A DNA stretch of 64,000 nucleotides. Origin: UBA1672 sp964351365 (GTDB lineage: Bacteria > Pseudomonadota > Alphaproteobacteria > Micavibrionales > Micavibrionaceae). A program made the translations under genes and the position numbers. Shown piece after piece: positions 16,206-25,135 of the stretch; position 1 is the stretch's first letter, and each line of letters opens with the position of its first letter. A model generated the notes under the pieces. The model made no database searches and was not told the origin of the DNA. It saw nothing but the letters and a program-made list of their open reading frames with translations. The stretch is taken from NCBI GenBank assembly GCA_964351365.1, contig CAYGNP010000001.1:124001-188000 (forward strand). Reading direction: 5' to 3'.

Positions 16206-18038
16206 ATGTCCGATCTTATTCTTAGTGTTGAAGAGGCCAGCGTTTTGATCGCGGCCAAGCCGTTCTTTGAGGGGCTGACGTTCCATATTCATGCGGGGCG
16301 GAAAATCGCGCTCGTCGGAAAGAATGGCGCGGGGAAAACCACGCTGATGAACATTATCAAGGGTGATCGGGAAATTGATGATGGTAAACGCTTTCTCTAT
16401 CCCGGCACGACGACAGGCTATATGCAGCAGAATATCGTGCCCACACCAGAGCAGACGGTGCGGGATTTTGTTTTTGAGGGGCTATCGGATGAGCTTGAAG
16501 ATTGGGATGTAGATTACCGGATTGATATGGTGATTGCACCCCTGCTCCTGAATGTTGATGACAAGCTTGCAACGCTCTCGGGGGGGCAGCTCCGCCGGGC
16601 AGCACTCGCACGGGCATTGGTGGAGGAGCCGGATATTCTGCTGCTTGATGAGCCGACCAACCATATGGATCTCGAGCTGATTGAATGGCTGGAGGGGTAT
16701 ATCGCAGCATATCGCGGCGCGGTTTTGATTGTCAGCCATGACCGGCGATTTTTAGCGAATACAACAGACCGCGTGTTCTGGCTCGACCGGGGAGAATTGA
16801 AAGTTGCGCCGCAGGGCTTTGCGCATTTTCAGGAATGGTCGACCGAGATGCTGGCGCAGGAGGGGCGCGCGCTGCATAACCGGGCCAAGAAAGTGGAGCA
16901 GGAAATTGCGTGGGCCAATAAGGGCGTGAAGGCGCGCGTTAAGCGTAATGTCCGCCGTCAAGCGCAGGCTTTTGAAGCGCGGGCGGATCTGGAAAAAGAT
17001 CAGAAAGCGTTCCGGCGTGTGACCTCGACGATTGAGCTGCCGCCTATAACGGCTGAGGAGTCTTCACAAAATGTGGCGGAGTTCTTTAATGTCGGGAAAA
17101 ATTACGGCGATAAAAAAATTCTTGATCATTTCAATATGCGGATCAAACGCAAAGACCGGATCGGGATTTTGGGCAAGAATGGCGCGGGGAAGACGACTTT
17201 CCTGCGCATGTTGACGGGGACAGAAGAGCCGGATACAGGCAAGATCAAGATGGCGAAAGATTTGACGTTCAGCTATTTTGATCAAAACCGCACGATGCTG
17301 GAAGATAACAAAACACTGAAGGATAATCTGTGTCCGGAAGGATCGGATTATCTGGATGTGCGCGGTAAATCGCGCCATGTGTGCGGGTATTTGAAGGATT
17401 TTCTTTTTGATCCGGAAGATGCATGGCGGCAGGTTTCAACTCTTTCAGGGGGGCAGAAGAACCGCCTGATGCTGGCCAAGGTGCTGGCTAATCCCGGCTC
17501 GATGCTGATTTTGGATGAGCCGACGAATGACCTTGATATGGATACGCTGGATATGCTGACCGGGGTTTTGAAAAGCTATGACGGGACGTTGTTTGTCGTG
17601 TCGCATGACCGGGATTTCCTGGATCAGGTGGTCACCAAAATGCTGGTGTTTGAGGGGAACGGCGTTGTTGAAGGCATTGTCGGTGGATATAGCGATTACG
17701 TGCTATGGAAGAAGAGCCAGGATGCTATTCAATCTGAACACTCGCAGAAGCGCGCGGATGGTTCTCAAAAGCCTAATAAGGATTCTTCGGCTTCGCCTCA
17801 GAATGACATTTCTTTTTCCTACAAACACAAGCGGGAGTTGGAGCAATTGCCCCTAGATATTGCAGGGCTTGAACAGGAAATTGCCAAGCTGGAGGATTTA
17901 CTGAGTGATGCCGATCTTTATACGCGTGATCCCGATGCGTTTATGAGTGCATCAAAGCGTTTGCCGCAGGCGCAAGAGGCGCTTGAGGCGGCGGAGATGC
18001 GCTGGCTGGAGCTTGAGGAGATGCGGGCGCGGGCCTAA
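16206..18038 (+). CDS. uup: ABC-F ATPase Uup
   Basis: 610 aa. Two soluble ABC ATPase domains without membrane segments. Domain 1: Walker A GKNGAGKTT (~residue 37), signature LSGGQLRRAALARAL, Walker B DILLLDEPTNHMDLE. Domain 2: GKNGAGKTT (~residue 325), LSGGQKNRLMLAKVL, LILDEPTNDLD. The C-terminal ~75 residues form a coiled coil (RELEQLPLDIAGLEQEIAKL), the Uup hallmark, which binds branched DNA or ribosomes. ABC-F proteins act on the ribosome; Uup also limits precise transposon excision. The ATG at 16206 was taken over a TTG nine bases upstream. The linker before the coiled coil contains an in-frame repeat remnant (17780-17808). Confidence 0.9.
   Translation: MSDLILSVEEASVLIAAKPFFEGLTFHIHAGRKIALVGKNGAGKTTLMNIIKGDREIDDGKRFLYPGTTTGYMQQNIVPTPEQTVRDFVFEGLSDELEDWDVDYRIDMVIAPLLLNVDDKLATLSGGQLRRAALARALVEEPDILLLDEPTNHMDLELIEWLEGYIAAYRGAVLIVSHDRRFLANTTDRVFWLDRGELKVAPQGFAHFQEWSTEMLAQEGRALHNRAKKVEQEIAWANKGVKARVKRNVRRQAQAFEARADLEKDQKAFRRVTSTIELPPITAEESSQNVAEFFNVGKNYGDKKILDHFNMRIKRKDRIGILGKNGAGKTTFLRMLTGTEEPDTGKIKMAKDLTFSYFDQNRTMLEDNKTLKDNLCPEGSDYLDVRGKSRHVCGYLKDFLFDPEDAWRQVSTLSGGQKNRLMLAKVLANPGSMLILDEPTNDLDMDTLDMLTGVLKSYDGTLFVVSHDRDFLDQVVTKMLVFEGNGVVEGIVGGYSDYVLWKKSQDAIQSEHSQKRADGSQKPNKDSSASPQNDISFSYKHKRELEQLPLDIAGLEQEIAKLEDLLSDADLYTRDPDAFMSASKRLPQAQEALEAAEMRWLELEEMRARA
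17780..17808. repeat. Half-unit repeat inside uup coding sequence
   Basis: The 29-bp stretch GGATTCTTCGGCTTCGCCTC + AGAATGACA is the reverse complement of hairpin A of the intergenic repeats, and resembles the solo copy at 45158. It encodes about ten polar residues (KDSSASPQND) in the flexible linker between the second ATPase domain and the coiled coil. The reading frame stays open. Confidence 0.7.
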
Positions 18039-18047
18039 GCATTTATC

Positions 18048-19118
18048 TCAGGCGAAGCGCACCATTTTCTTATTATCCTCATCCCATAGAGCGAGATGCG
18101 CATATTTCAGGCTTTCGAGGAAGGTAATGCGGTTCAGGGATTTCAGTTCTGGATTGGCATCCATGCATTCCTGCAGACGGTAATTCGGGATTTTGGCGTT
18201 CAGATGGTGAATGTGGTGCAGGCCGATATTGCCTGTGAACCATTGCATTATTGGTCCCAAGTCATAATAAGAGCTGCCCATGACAGCGGCCTCGTGATAG
18301 TCCCATTCTTGATGATTAACCCAATGCGCATCCTCGAATTGATGCTGGATGTAGAACAGCCATCCACCAATCCAGGCGGTGGCGATCACAATCGGCATAT
18401 AGGTTAGTAAAACCGGCGCAAAGCCAAATACCAGCCCTAGAGTGCCATAGGTCAAAAATAGCGCGAGGTTCAGGCCAAACACGCTTTTCCAGATTTGCTT
18501 GAAGGTTACGGATTTTTTGACTTCGCAGAACATAAAGGGTCCGGCGGTGGCGATGCGCTGATAGGCAATGATGAAAAATGGCGTGCCAAGAAAAATCAGG
18601 AAAAATGGGTTGCGGTAGATGCGATATTTGCTCTTCATGGTGTTGTCAAGTGCGGCATATTCCTTAAGGGTTATGGTCTCCACCGAGCCAAAGCCGCGGT
18701 TATCGAGGTTGCCTGAGCTGGCGTGGTGCATGTTGTGGGTTTTGCGCCAGAAATCATAGGGAGTCCAGGTGAGTATACTCATGATGCGCCCTACCCGGTT
18801 ATTCCATGTGCGTGATGTGAAAAACGAGCCGTGGCCGCAATCATGTTGGATGATAAACAAACGCACGAGCAGAAAAGATGCTGGAATTGTTAACAATGCG
18901 GTGATCCAGTAGGCAGATGAGAAACTGTAGAGCATGAGTGCATATACGACCACAAAAGGTATGAGTGTATTGGCAAGCTGTGCAATGGCCTTGCGGTTGT
19001 CCGCGCCTTGATAGAAGTTGCAGTGCTCAACGAAGCCCTCAATTTTTTGCTTCACACTTTGCGTTTGTTGCAATGATGCTTTTGACGGTATGCCTGGGCT
19101 ATCAGGTTCGTTGAACAT
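18048..19118 (-). CDS. Membrane fatty-acid desaturase
   Basis: 356 aa. Integral membrane di-iron desaturase with the three His boxes: HDCGHGSFF (92-100), HNMHH (128-132) and HHIHHLNAKIPNYRL (~297). Hydrophobic pairs occur around 50-90 and 170-240. It introduces a double bond in acyl chains of membrane lipids, using ferredoxin or cytochrome-type electrons. The HxxxH spacing and HxxHH boxes resemble delta-12/omega-type acyl-lipid desaturases, but regioselectivity cannot be read from sequence. It converges with uup, ends 9 bp from it, and no terminator is evident. Confidence 0.87.
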   Translation of the reverse strand: MFNEPDSPGIPSKASLQQTQSVKQKIEGFVEHCNFYQGADNRKAIAQLANTLIPFVVVYALMLYSFSSAYWITALLTIPASFLLVRLFIIQHDCGHGSFFTSRTWNNRVGRIMSILTWTPYDFWRKTHNMHHASSGNLDNRGFGSVETITLKEYAALDNTMKSKYRIYRNPFFLIFLGTPFFIIAYQRIATAGPFMFCEVKKSVTFKQIWKSVFGLNLALFLTYGTLGLVFGFAPVLLTYMPIVIATAWIGGWLFYIQHQFEDAHWVNHQEWDYHEAAVMGSSYYDLGPIMQWFTGNIGLHHIHHLNAKIPNYRLQECMDANPELKSLNRITFLESLKYAHLALWDEDNKKMVRFA

Positions 19119-19214
19119 AGATTCTCTTAAAGTGTATAAATATAATATTTCAGCTTCGCAGCTAAGCCATGCTTGCGCAAGGGGGAAATCATATTTTATC
19201 CCACCTGGTGAGGG

Positions 19215-21035
19215 TTAGGAGGCTGCGCGGCTGAAACGTTTTCTCTCATGTGGGCACAGATACTTCTTACGCAAGCGAAGAGATGTCGGCGTGACTTCCA
19301 TGAGTTCATCATCATTTATGTAGGACATCATGTCCTCAAGGCTCATTTTACGCGGCGGGACAAGTGTGACCGCTTCATCAGAGCCGGAGGCGCGCATGTT
19401 GGTCAGTTTCTTACCTTTCAGGACATTGATCTCCAGATCATTCTCACGGTTGTGCTCACCGACAATCATTCCGGCGTAGACGGGAGTCTGGTGCTCGATG
19501 AACATCACGCCGCGGTCTTGCAGGTTGAAAATCGCGTAGGCTACGGCTGATCCTGTCTCAGAAGAAATCAAAGCTCCGTGGCGGCGCTGGCCGATATCCC
19601 CTTTGAAGGATGCGTAGGAATGGAACAGGCGGTTCATGACCCCTGTGCCGCGTGTATCGGTCATGAAGGTGCTTTGGTAGCCGATCAGTCCGCGAGAAGG
19701 CGCGACGAAAATAATCCGGGTTTTGCCAATGCCGGAGGTGCGCATATCAACCATTTCGGCTTTACGGCGGTTCATTTTATCAATGACGGTAGAGGAATAT
19801 TCCTCGTCTACATCAATGATGACTTCTTCCATAGGTTCAAGCTTTTCGCCGCTCTCGCTTGTTTGGAAAAGGACTTTGGGGCGTGAGACAGTTAGCTCAA
19901 AGCCTTCACGGCGCATGGTTTCGATGAGCACGCCAAGCTGTAGCTCTCCGCGTCCACCAATTTCAAAGGAGTCGCGATCATCGCTTTCCTTGAAGGTGAT
20001 AGCGACGTTGACTTCTGCTTCGGCGAGAAGACGGTTACGGATCATTGTGGAGGTCACTTTTGTGCCTTCTTGCCCGGCGAAGGGAGAATCGTTCACCGAG
20101 ATGGTGACGGCCATGGTTGCCGGATCGATTGGCGTTGATTTCACCGCCTGCATGACAGAGGGTGCGCAAATTGTATCAGCAACGGATGTTTTGGACAGAC
20201 CCGCGATACAAACGATATCACCCGCCTTGACCTCTTTGACCGGAACACGCTTGGTGCCATCGAAGGTCAGGAGTTTTGTTAGGCGGCCATTTTCAACAAG
20301 ATTACCGTCCAGATCAATTGATTTGACGGTGTCATTGACCTTTGCACGGCCCTGAATGACGCGCCCGGTCAGGCAGCGGCCCAGATAGGGGTCAGAATCC
20401 AGCAAGGTGGCCAGCAAAGCGAAGGGTTTATCGTAATCCACGACTGGCGGTGGCACATGACTGAGGACTGTTTCGATCAGGGGGCTTAGATCCTTGCGCT
20501 CATCGCTCAGTTCCTTTACGCACCAGCCGCTGCGACCAGATGCGTACAGGATCGGGAAATCAAGCTGCGCGTCATTTGCATCAAGGGAGACGAACAGGTC
20601 GAATACTTCGTCAACGACTTCTTCCGGGCGGCCATCGGGGCGATCGATCTTGTTGATGATGACAATCGGTTTTAAGCCCTGAGCGAGGGCTTTTCCCAGC
20701 ACGAATTTGGTTTGCGGCATTGGCCCCTCGGCTGCGTCGGTGAGCAGGATCACGCCGTCTGCCATGTGCAGAACGCGCTCCACCTCTCCGCCGAAATCAG
20801 CGTGTCCGGGGGTGTCGATAATGTTTATGCGTGTGCCGCCCCACTGAACGGAGGTTGGTTTGGCCAGAATTGTAATACCGCGCTCACGCTCCAAAGCGTT
20901 GGAGTCCATGACACATGCATCAACGGCCTCGTTTTCACGGAATGCGCCGCTTTGTTTCATAATCGAGTCGATCAGGGTTGTTTTCCCGTGGTCAACGTGA
21001 GCGATGATTGCGATATTTCTTATACTGTCTGACAT
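19215..21035 (-). CDS. typA: Ribosome-associated GTPase TypA/BipA
   Basis: 606 aa. EF-G-like translational GTPase needed for ribosome assembly and growth under stress or cold. G motifs: AHVDHGKTTL (G1, ~10-19), RGITILAKPTS (G2), DTPGHADFGGEVER (G3) and NKIDRPDGRPEEV (G4). TypA-specific C-terminal regions include FVAPSRGLIGYQSTFMTDTRG and LTNMRASGSDEAVTLVPPRK. The ATG at 21035 begins the conserved MSDSIRNIAIIAHVDHGKTT; a longer frame to 21140 would add 35 residues unlike the family and cover the region of the preceding terminator. The tail RKYLCPHERKRFSRAAS is slightly longer than usual. Confidence 0.95.
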   Translation of the reverse strand: MSDSIRNIAIIAHVDHGKTTLIDSIMKQSGAFRENEAVDACVMDSNALERERGITILAKPTSVQWGGTRINIIDTPGHADFGGEVERVLHMADGVILLTDAAEGPMPQTKFVLGKALAQGLKPIVIINKIDRPDGRPEEVVDEVFDLFVSLDANDAQLDFPILYASGRSGWCVKELSDERKDLSPLIETVLSHVPPPVVDYDKPFALLATLLDSDPYLGRCLTGRVIQGRAKVNDTVKSIDLDGNLVENGRLTKLLTFDGTKRVPVKEVKAGDIVCIAGLSKTSVADTICAPSVMQAVKSTPIDPATMAVTISVNDSPFAGQEGTKVTSTMIRNRLLAEAEVNVAITFKESDDRDSFEIGGRGELQLGVLIETMRREGFELTVSRPKVLFQTSESGEKLEPMEEVIIDVDEEYSSTVIDKMNRRKAEMVDMRTSGIGKTRIIFVAPSRGLIGYQSTFMTDTRGTGVMNRLFHSYASFKGDIGQRRHGALISSETGSAVAYAIFNLQDRGVMFIEHQTPVYAGMIVGEHNRENDLEINVLKGKKLTNMRASGSDEAVTLVPPRKMSLEDMMSYINDDELMEVTPTSLRLRKKYLCPHERKRFSRAAS

Positions 21036-21125
21036 TAGTTTTTTGCCGTTCCTCTGAATTTCATCGCCCTCTAGTAATATAAATTGCGGAAAAAAGCCAA
21101 TGAAATGTTTTGATTTCGATACAAA

Positions 21126-21157
21126 GAAGCAATCCAACAAATTTGCCGGATTGCTTC
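21126..21157 (-). terminator. Intrinsic terminator after the VWA gene
   Basis: A perfect 10-bp stem GAAGCAATCC (21126-21135) / GGATTGCTTC (21148-21157) with a 12-nt loop, followed on the minus strand by TTTGT. It lies 28 bp after the VWA stop and before typA, separating the two units. Confidence 0.7.
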
Positions 21158-21185
21158 CACTCTCACTTACACGTTTTGTGGGGGT

Positions 21186-23303
21186 CTAACGCGCGAGTGT
21201 TTTGGCCATGCGCACAAGGTTAATGAACTCTGCGCGGTAGCCAAATTTGTCTTCGCCCTTGCCGGATTGCGCGAGCGTAATGACATCATCGTAACTGAAG
21301 TTGCCTGTATACTCTCCGCCCTTTAAGATTTGCCCGAACGCGGCCACTGCTGTTGCGAAGGCGGTGTCAGGGCCAGCGCCTTGGTTTTCAATAGGTACGG
21401 CCCGGGTGATCAGCTTACTGGTGTTTTCCATCGGCAGTTTATAGCGGATTTTTACAAAACCGTATTCATTTGCTGGCTCTGGCGCAATAATGCTCTCTTG
21501 TTTTTCGCCGTAACGCAGCGGATCAATTGTGCCTGCGTTGCTGCCTGTGGGGACGAACTCATAGATTGCGGTGACGGTATGGCCTGCGCCCATATCACCG
21601 GCGTCGATCTTGTCGTTGTTGAAATCCTCACGCTTAAGGGCGCGTGTTTCATAGCCGATCAGGCGGTACTCAGACACAGCCGCTGGATTAAACTCCACTT
21701 GAAACTTAACATCCTTGGCAATGGGAAACAGCGCAGAGCTTGCCTCCTCGACCAGCACTTTGCGCGCCTCGCTGAGGGTGTCGATATAGGCGGCAACGCC
21801 GTTACCGTTCTGCGCCAGGACTTGCATCAAAGCGTCATTGTAGTTGCCCTGACCAAAACCAAGCACAGAGAGGAAAATGCCCTTTTCGCGTTTGCGTTCA
21901 ATATAGCGTTTCAGTTCGTCCTGATTTGTGATGCCGACATTAAAGTCGCCATCGGTGGCCAGAATAACGCGGTTTATTGCGTTTTCGCTGAAGTTCTGCT
22001 CGGCTTGTTGGTAAGCAAGCTCTATGCCTGCTGCGCCTGCTGTGCCGCCGCCCGCGCTGAGATTATTCATCGCATTGATGATAGTGCTGCTTTGTGACAC
22101 TTTTGTCGGGGGCATCACCACGCCGGTTGATCCGGCATAGGTCACGATGGAGACGGTATCATCGGGATGGAGGCTATCAAGGAGCATTTTCATGGAGGCC
22201 TTGACCAGCGGCAGTTTATCGCTGCTGTTCATTGAGCCGGAGACGTCAAGCAGGAAAACAAGGTTGCTGCGCAGCTCTGCTTTATCCAGCTGATAGCCCT
22301 TAATACCTACATGCATGAGCTTGCGCCCCTCTGCCCAAGGGCTGTCGGTGACGGCAATTGTGGGTTTGAAGGGCTCGGCGCGGTTTTCAGGCACGGGATA
22401 GTCATAGGTGAAGTAATTGACCATTTCTTCGATACGTACAGAATCCGGATTTGGCAATTGCCCATTATTCAGGGTTTTGCGCACGAAGGCATAGCTTGCG
22501 GTATCCACATCAGAGGAGAAGGTGGATACGGGCTCTGCAGTGACCTGCTTGAAAGGGTTAGATGTGACTTTCTCAAATTTATTGCGATTTTCTTGCTGTA
22601 TAACCTGCGGTTCTAAATCGTCTGATAAAACAACCATTTTATCCTGCCCGCTATAAAGCTCAGGTTCTGATGGAGGCGATGCGGCTGGTGCATTGTTTGA
22701 CCATCTATCATCTTTTGCACTCTCTATGCGCTCTTCTTGCAGGAGGCGCCAACGAACTAGAGGATCTTCTCCACTGATTTCAGGTGTTGCTGAATGTGCG
22801 GCTTGCGTATCAACCGGGGCCTGTCTCTCCTTGGAATCATGCTCAAGTCTCGCGTTTTGATTTGGTTTTGTGTAATCAGGGAGTAGTTTCCCTAAGTCAA
22901 ATATTGGGCCGCTCGATATATTACTCGACATATTACTTGCGATATGTGCAAAATTGTTTGAGCTGATTGTCTCGGCATGTGTTTCATGACGCTGAAGTGT
23001 ATCCTGTAGTTGCGTCAGACTAAGGCCACCAACGAGTACGACGACCATCGCTGTTGCCATGCCACCATAAATCCATTTGTTGTTTTTCTGCTTCGTTTTC
23101 ATTTTACTTTTTCCTCTCATAGGGTTTGTGTTTCCTATAAGACGAGCAAGATTGAGAAATCCTTGGGATTTTTTTGAATTTTTTTCATTTTGATGCGCTT
23201 TGAACTCCGCAACGGCAAGATTCAGCGCGCGTTTCTTAGCGTTTTCATCGATATCGGGTGCGTGATCCTTGCTTAGGATTTTATCGAGTTTATCGTGATC
23301 CAT
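21186..23303 (-). CDS. Membrane VWA-domain protein coupled to ECF sigma factor
   Basis: 705 aa from the ATG at 23303, preceded by a strong AGGAGGAGCG-type site. Residues 1-75 are a charged cytoplasmic segment, ~78-97 a membrane helix (WIYGGMATAMVVVLVGGLSL), then a disordered periplasmic linker. A YfbK-like von Willebrand domain follows, with the MIDAS motif DVSGS at 353-357 and ATDGDFNVG further on. The C-terminal third resembles the DUF3520 partner region. It overlaps the sigma-factor gene by 14 bp. Its short cytoplasmic head plus single helix is the layout expected of an anti-sigma factor, so it may hold the sigma until a periplasmic signal arrives. That is inferred. Confidence 0.82.
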   Translation of the reverse strand: MDHDKLDKILSKDHAPDIDENAKKRALNLAVAEFKAHQNEKNSKKSQGFLNLARLIGNTNPMRGKSKMKTKQKNNKWIYGGMATAMVVVLVGGLSLTQLQDTLQRHETHAETISSNNFAHIASNMSSNISSGPIFDLGKLLPDYTKPNQNARLEHDSKERQAPVDTQAAHSATPEISGEDPLVRWRLLQEERIESAKDDRWSNNAPAASPPSEPELYSGQDKMVVLSDDLEPQVIQQENRNKFEKVTSNPFKQVTAEPVSTFSSDVDTASYAFVRKTLNNGQLPNPDSVRIEEMVNYFTYDYPVPENRAEPFKPTIAVTDSPWAEGRKLMHVGIKGYQLDKAELRSNLVFLLDVSGSMNSSDKLPLVKASMKMLLDSLHPDDTVSIVTYAGSTGVVMPPTKVSQSSTIINAMNNLSAGGGTAGAAGIELAYQQAEQNFSENAINRVILATDGDFNVGITNQDELKRYIERKREKGIFLSVLGFGQGNYNDALMQVLAQNGNGVAAYIDTLSEARKVLVEEASSALFPIAKDVKFQVEFNPAAVSEYRLIGYETRALKREDFNNDKIDAGDMGAGHTVTAIYEFVPTGSNAGTIDPLRYGEKQESIIAPEPANEYGFVKIRYKLPMENTSKLITRAVPIENQGAGPDTAFATAVAAFGQILKGGEYTGNFSYDDVITLAQSGKGEDKFGYRAEFINLVRMAKTLAR

Positions 23304-23835
23304 AGCGCTCCTCCTTTCCAAAGAGTGCCTCAAGTTTTTTACGGGCTTCATGGATTCGCCACGATATGGTGCTTTCTTTAACACCAACGGCCAGCGCGGC
23401 TTCCTTGTGGGAGAGTCCCTGCCCCGCGACCATCAGAAGCGCCTGCTTTTCAGCTTCGGGGAGCTTGTGTACCTGTTCCCAAATCTGAGATGCGTAGAGT
23501 TTTTCTTCTGTGCAATCGGCGCTTTGCGCAATGATCTCCAGCATTTCTGCGCCCTCTGGGTGCCGGTTTTGTGATTTGTACCAGTCCTTGGCCGTATTTA
23601 TAACCAATACGTACAGCCAGCTTGTGAATTTTGAGTTCCCCTTGAAACTGGCAATATTGCGGGCGAGTTTGATACAGGCTTCCTGGGTTATATCCTCGGC
23701 GTCGCGCCGGTTGCCACAATATTTATAGGCCATTTTGAACATTACCTCGTAATAGACATTCACCAATTCTTCAAAGGCATCAGAATTACCGCAAGATGCG
23801 CGGTTTATCAGCTCTTTTTCGTTGGTTTTTATCAT
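23290..23835 (-). CDS. ECF-family RNA polymerase sigma factor
   Basis: 181 aa. Region 2 runs from ELVNVYYEVMFKMAYKYCGN through RDAEDITQEACIKLARNIA (-10 recognition and core binding). Region 4 near the C-terminus is LMVAGQGLSHKEAALAVGVKESTISWRIHEARKKL, a helix-turn-helix for the -35 element. Length and absence of regions 1 and 3 fit the extracytoplasmic-function group. It is translationally coupled to the downstream membrane VWA protein. The 76-bp leader contains GGATATAAAAATCC, a small hairpin; I could not identify a convincing ECF autoregulatory promoter. Confidence 0.9.
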   Translation of the reverse strand: MIKTNEKELINRASCGNSDAFEELVNVYYEVMFKMAYKYCGNRRDAEDITQEACIKLARNIASFKGNSKFTSWLYVLVINTAKDWYKSQNRHPEGAEMLEIIAQSADCTEEKLYASQIWEQVHKLPEAEKQALLMVAGQGLSHKEAALAVGVKESTISWRIHEARKKLEALFGKEERYGSR

Positions 23836-23911
23836 GTGTTAAACCGTTATTCTTCAGGATTTTTATATCCTATAGAAATAAGACGATGTGAAAAGCAAAA
23901 TCCTTGGTGGA

Positions 23912-25135
23912 TTATTTATTTGCTATGAGGCGGGCGTAAATAAGATAGGATAAAGGTATCCAGAATATAACCCATGCCACACCAAGGTTTGTATAATAAC
24001 CACCTATATCGACAAGGCCGAATAAAAATCCCGTACTTAACATGATGAGCGGGGCGTATTCCTTATCCTTATATGCACATTTAAGCGCTTGTCTCATTGA
24101 GAGCAATCCAAGCGCCAGAAACGAGCTGAAACCTATAAAGCCAATTTGCAGCAGAATAGAGAAGTACAAATTATGAGCATGGCCAGTGTCGATCGGCATC
24201 TTGTCGAAGACAATATAGCGAAATTTTGTGCCCACGCCATGTCCTAATAGAGGTTTTTCCATGATGTGGGCCCAGGCAATTTGCCATATTTGAAAGCGAC
24301 CAGTTGTTCCACGTTCAATCATATATAGACCAATATCAGGGACAGATATGAGGATTATGATTGTTAGAATGGCTAGAATGCTAAAGCCAATACATATTAT
24401 TTTTGCATGTTTTTTTATTAATTCTGGCGTTGTTAAAAATACAATAAAGAGAATGCCTAATGTTCCAGCAAATGCAAAAATAGCGCCGCGTGAGAGCGTT
24501 ATAAATAAAATTATAAATAGAAAAATAAAACATAATCTGCGCACAAGAGGTTTTGAAAACACTCTGAGTGTTTGACCCTTTAAAAAAAGAGAGAAAAGTG
24601 CAGCTATTCCATACAGAATGCCGGCAAGGTTAGAGTTTTCAGTTCGGCCAAAACCCTCAAGCCGCCAGGTCTTCTCAGAAGTTCCTAAAAAATAGAAGCT
24701 AACGATATCATTCATGCGAAATAATGACAGTGACAGTGCACTTAGAACAGCGCAAAACACGAATATTTCAAGGGCAGTTTGCCACGATTTGGGATATTTC
24801 TTTAGGGTCAATATTATACAAATCATAGTCATGATAATGAATAGTGCCGGTTTGATTTTTTGCCAGATGCGCTCTGCATCTTCGTTTTGTGACCAGGCGA
24901 CTGATATTAGTGATATTCCGAGAAATAGAAGTGTAAGGCGCCATAGTAAATCTTTGTTTTTGAATAGCCCCCAAGCCTGTTCCTTATGAATAGTCAAGAG
25001 TCCAAGACACAGCGTCACATAGAGTATATTGCGGTGAATGGATGTATTGAGAAAAAAGAAGCCGCCGAAGATTATGCAGAGCATGAGGGCAAGAACGATA
25101 TTCGGTGTGAGATTGGTTTTTAGTTTATCCAGCAT
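23912..25135 (-). CDS. O-antigen ligase/polymerase family membrane protein
   Basis: 407 aa, about ten to eleven predicted membrane segments. The long periplasmic loop holds the Wzy_C/WaaL pattern GRFQIWQIAWAHIMEKPLLG followed by GHGVGTKFR and DTGHAHNLYFSILLQIG, whose His residues are typical of O-antigen ligases. It either joins a polysaccharide to lipid A core or polymerises repeat units; homology alone does not separate these. I took the ATG at 25135 (MLDKLKTN), overlapping the upstream glycosyltransferase by 11 bp. Its DNA is noticeably richer in AT than neighbouring housekeeping genes, as is common for surface-sugar loci. Confidence 0.8.
   Translation of the reverse strand: MLDKLKTNLTPNIVLALMLCIIFGGFFFLNTSIHRNILYVTLCLGLLTIHKEQAWGLFKNKDLLWRLTLLFLGISLISVAWSQNEDAERIWQKIKPALFIIMTMICIILTLKKYPKSWQTALEIFVFCAVLSALSLSLFRMNDIVSFYFLGTSEKTWRLEGFGRTENSNLAGILYGIAALFSLFLKGQTLRVFSKPLVRRLCFIFLFIILFITLSRGAIFAFAGTLGILFIVFLTTPELIKKHAKIICIGFSILAILTIIILISVPDIGLYMIERGTTGRFQIWQIAWAHIMEKPLLGHGVGTKFRYIVFDKMPIDTGHAHNLYFSILLQIGFIGFSSFLALGLLSMRQALKCAYKDKEYAPLIMLSTGFLFGLVDIGGYYTNLGVAWVIFWIPLSYLIYARLIANK

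Noticed and set aside
19723..20355. Ser-rich plus-strand frame within typA
   Set aside because: Shadow of TypA coding sequence; TypA G-domain motifs continue uninterrupted on the other strand.
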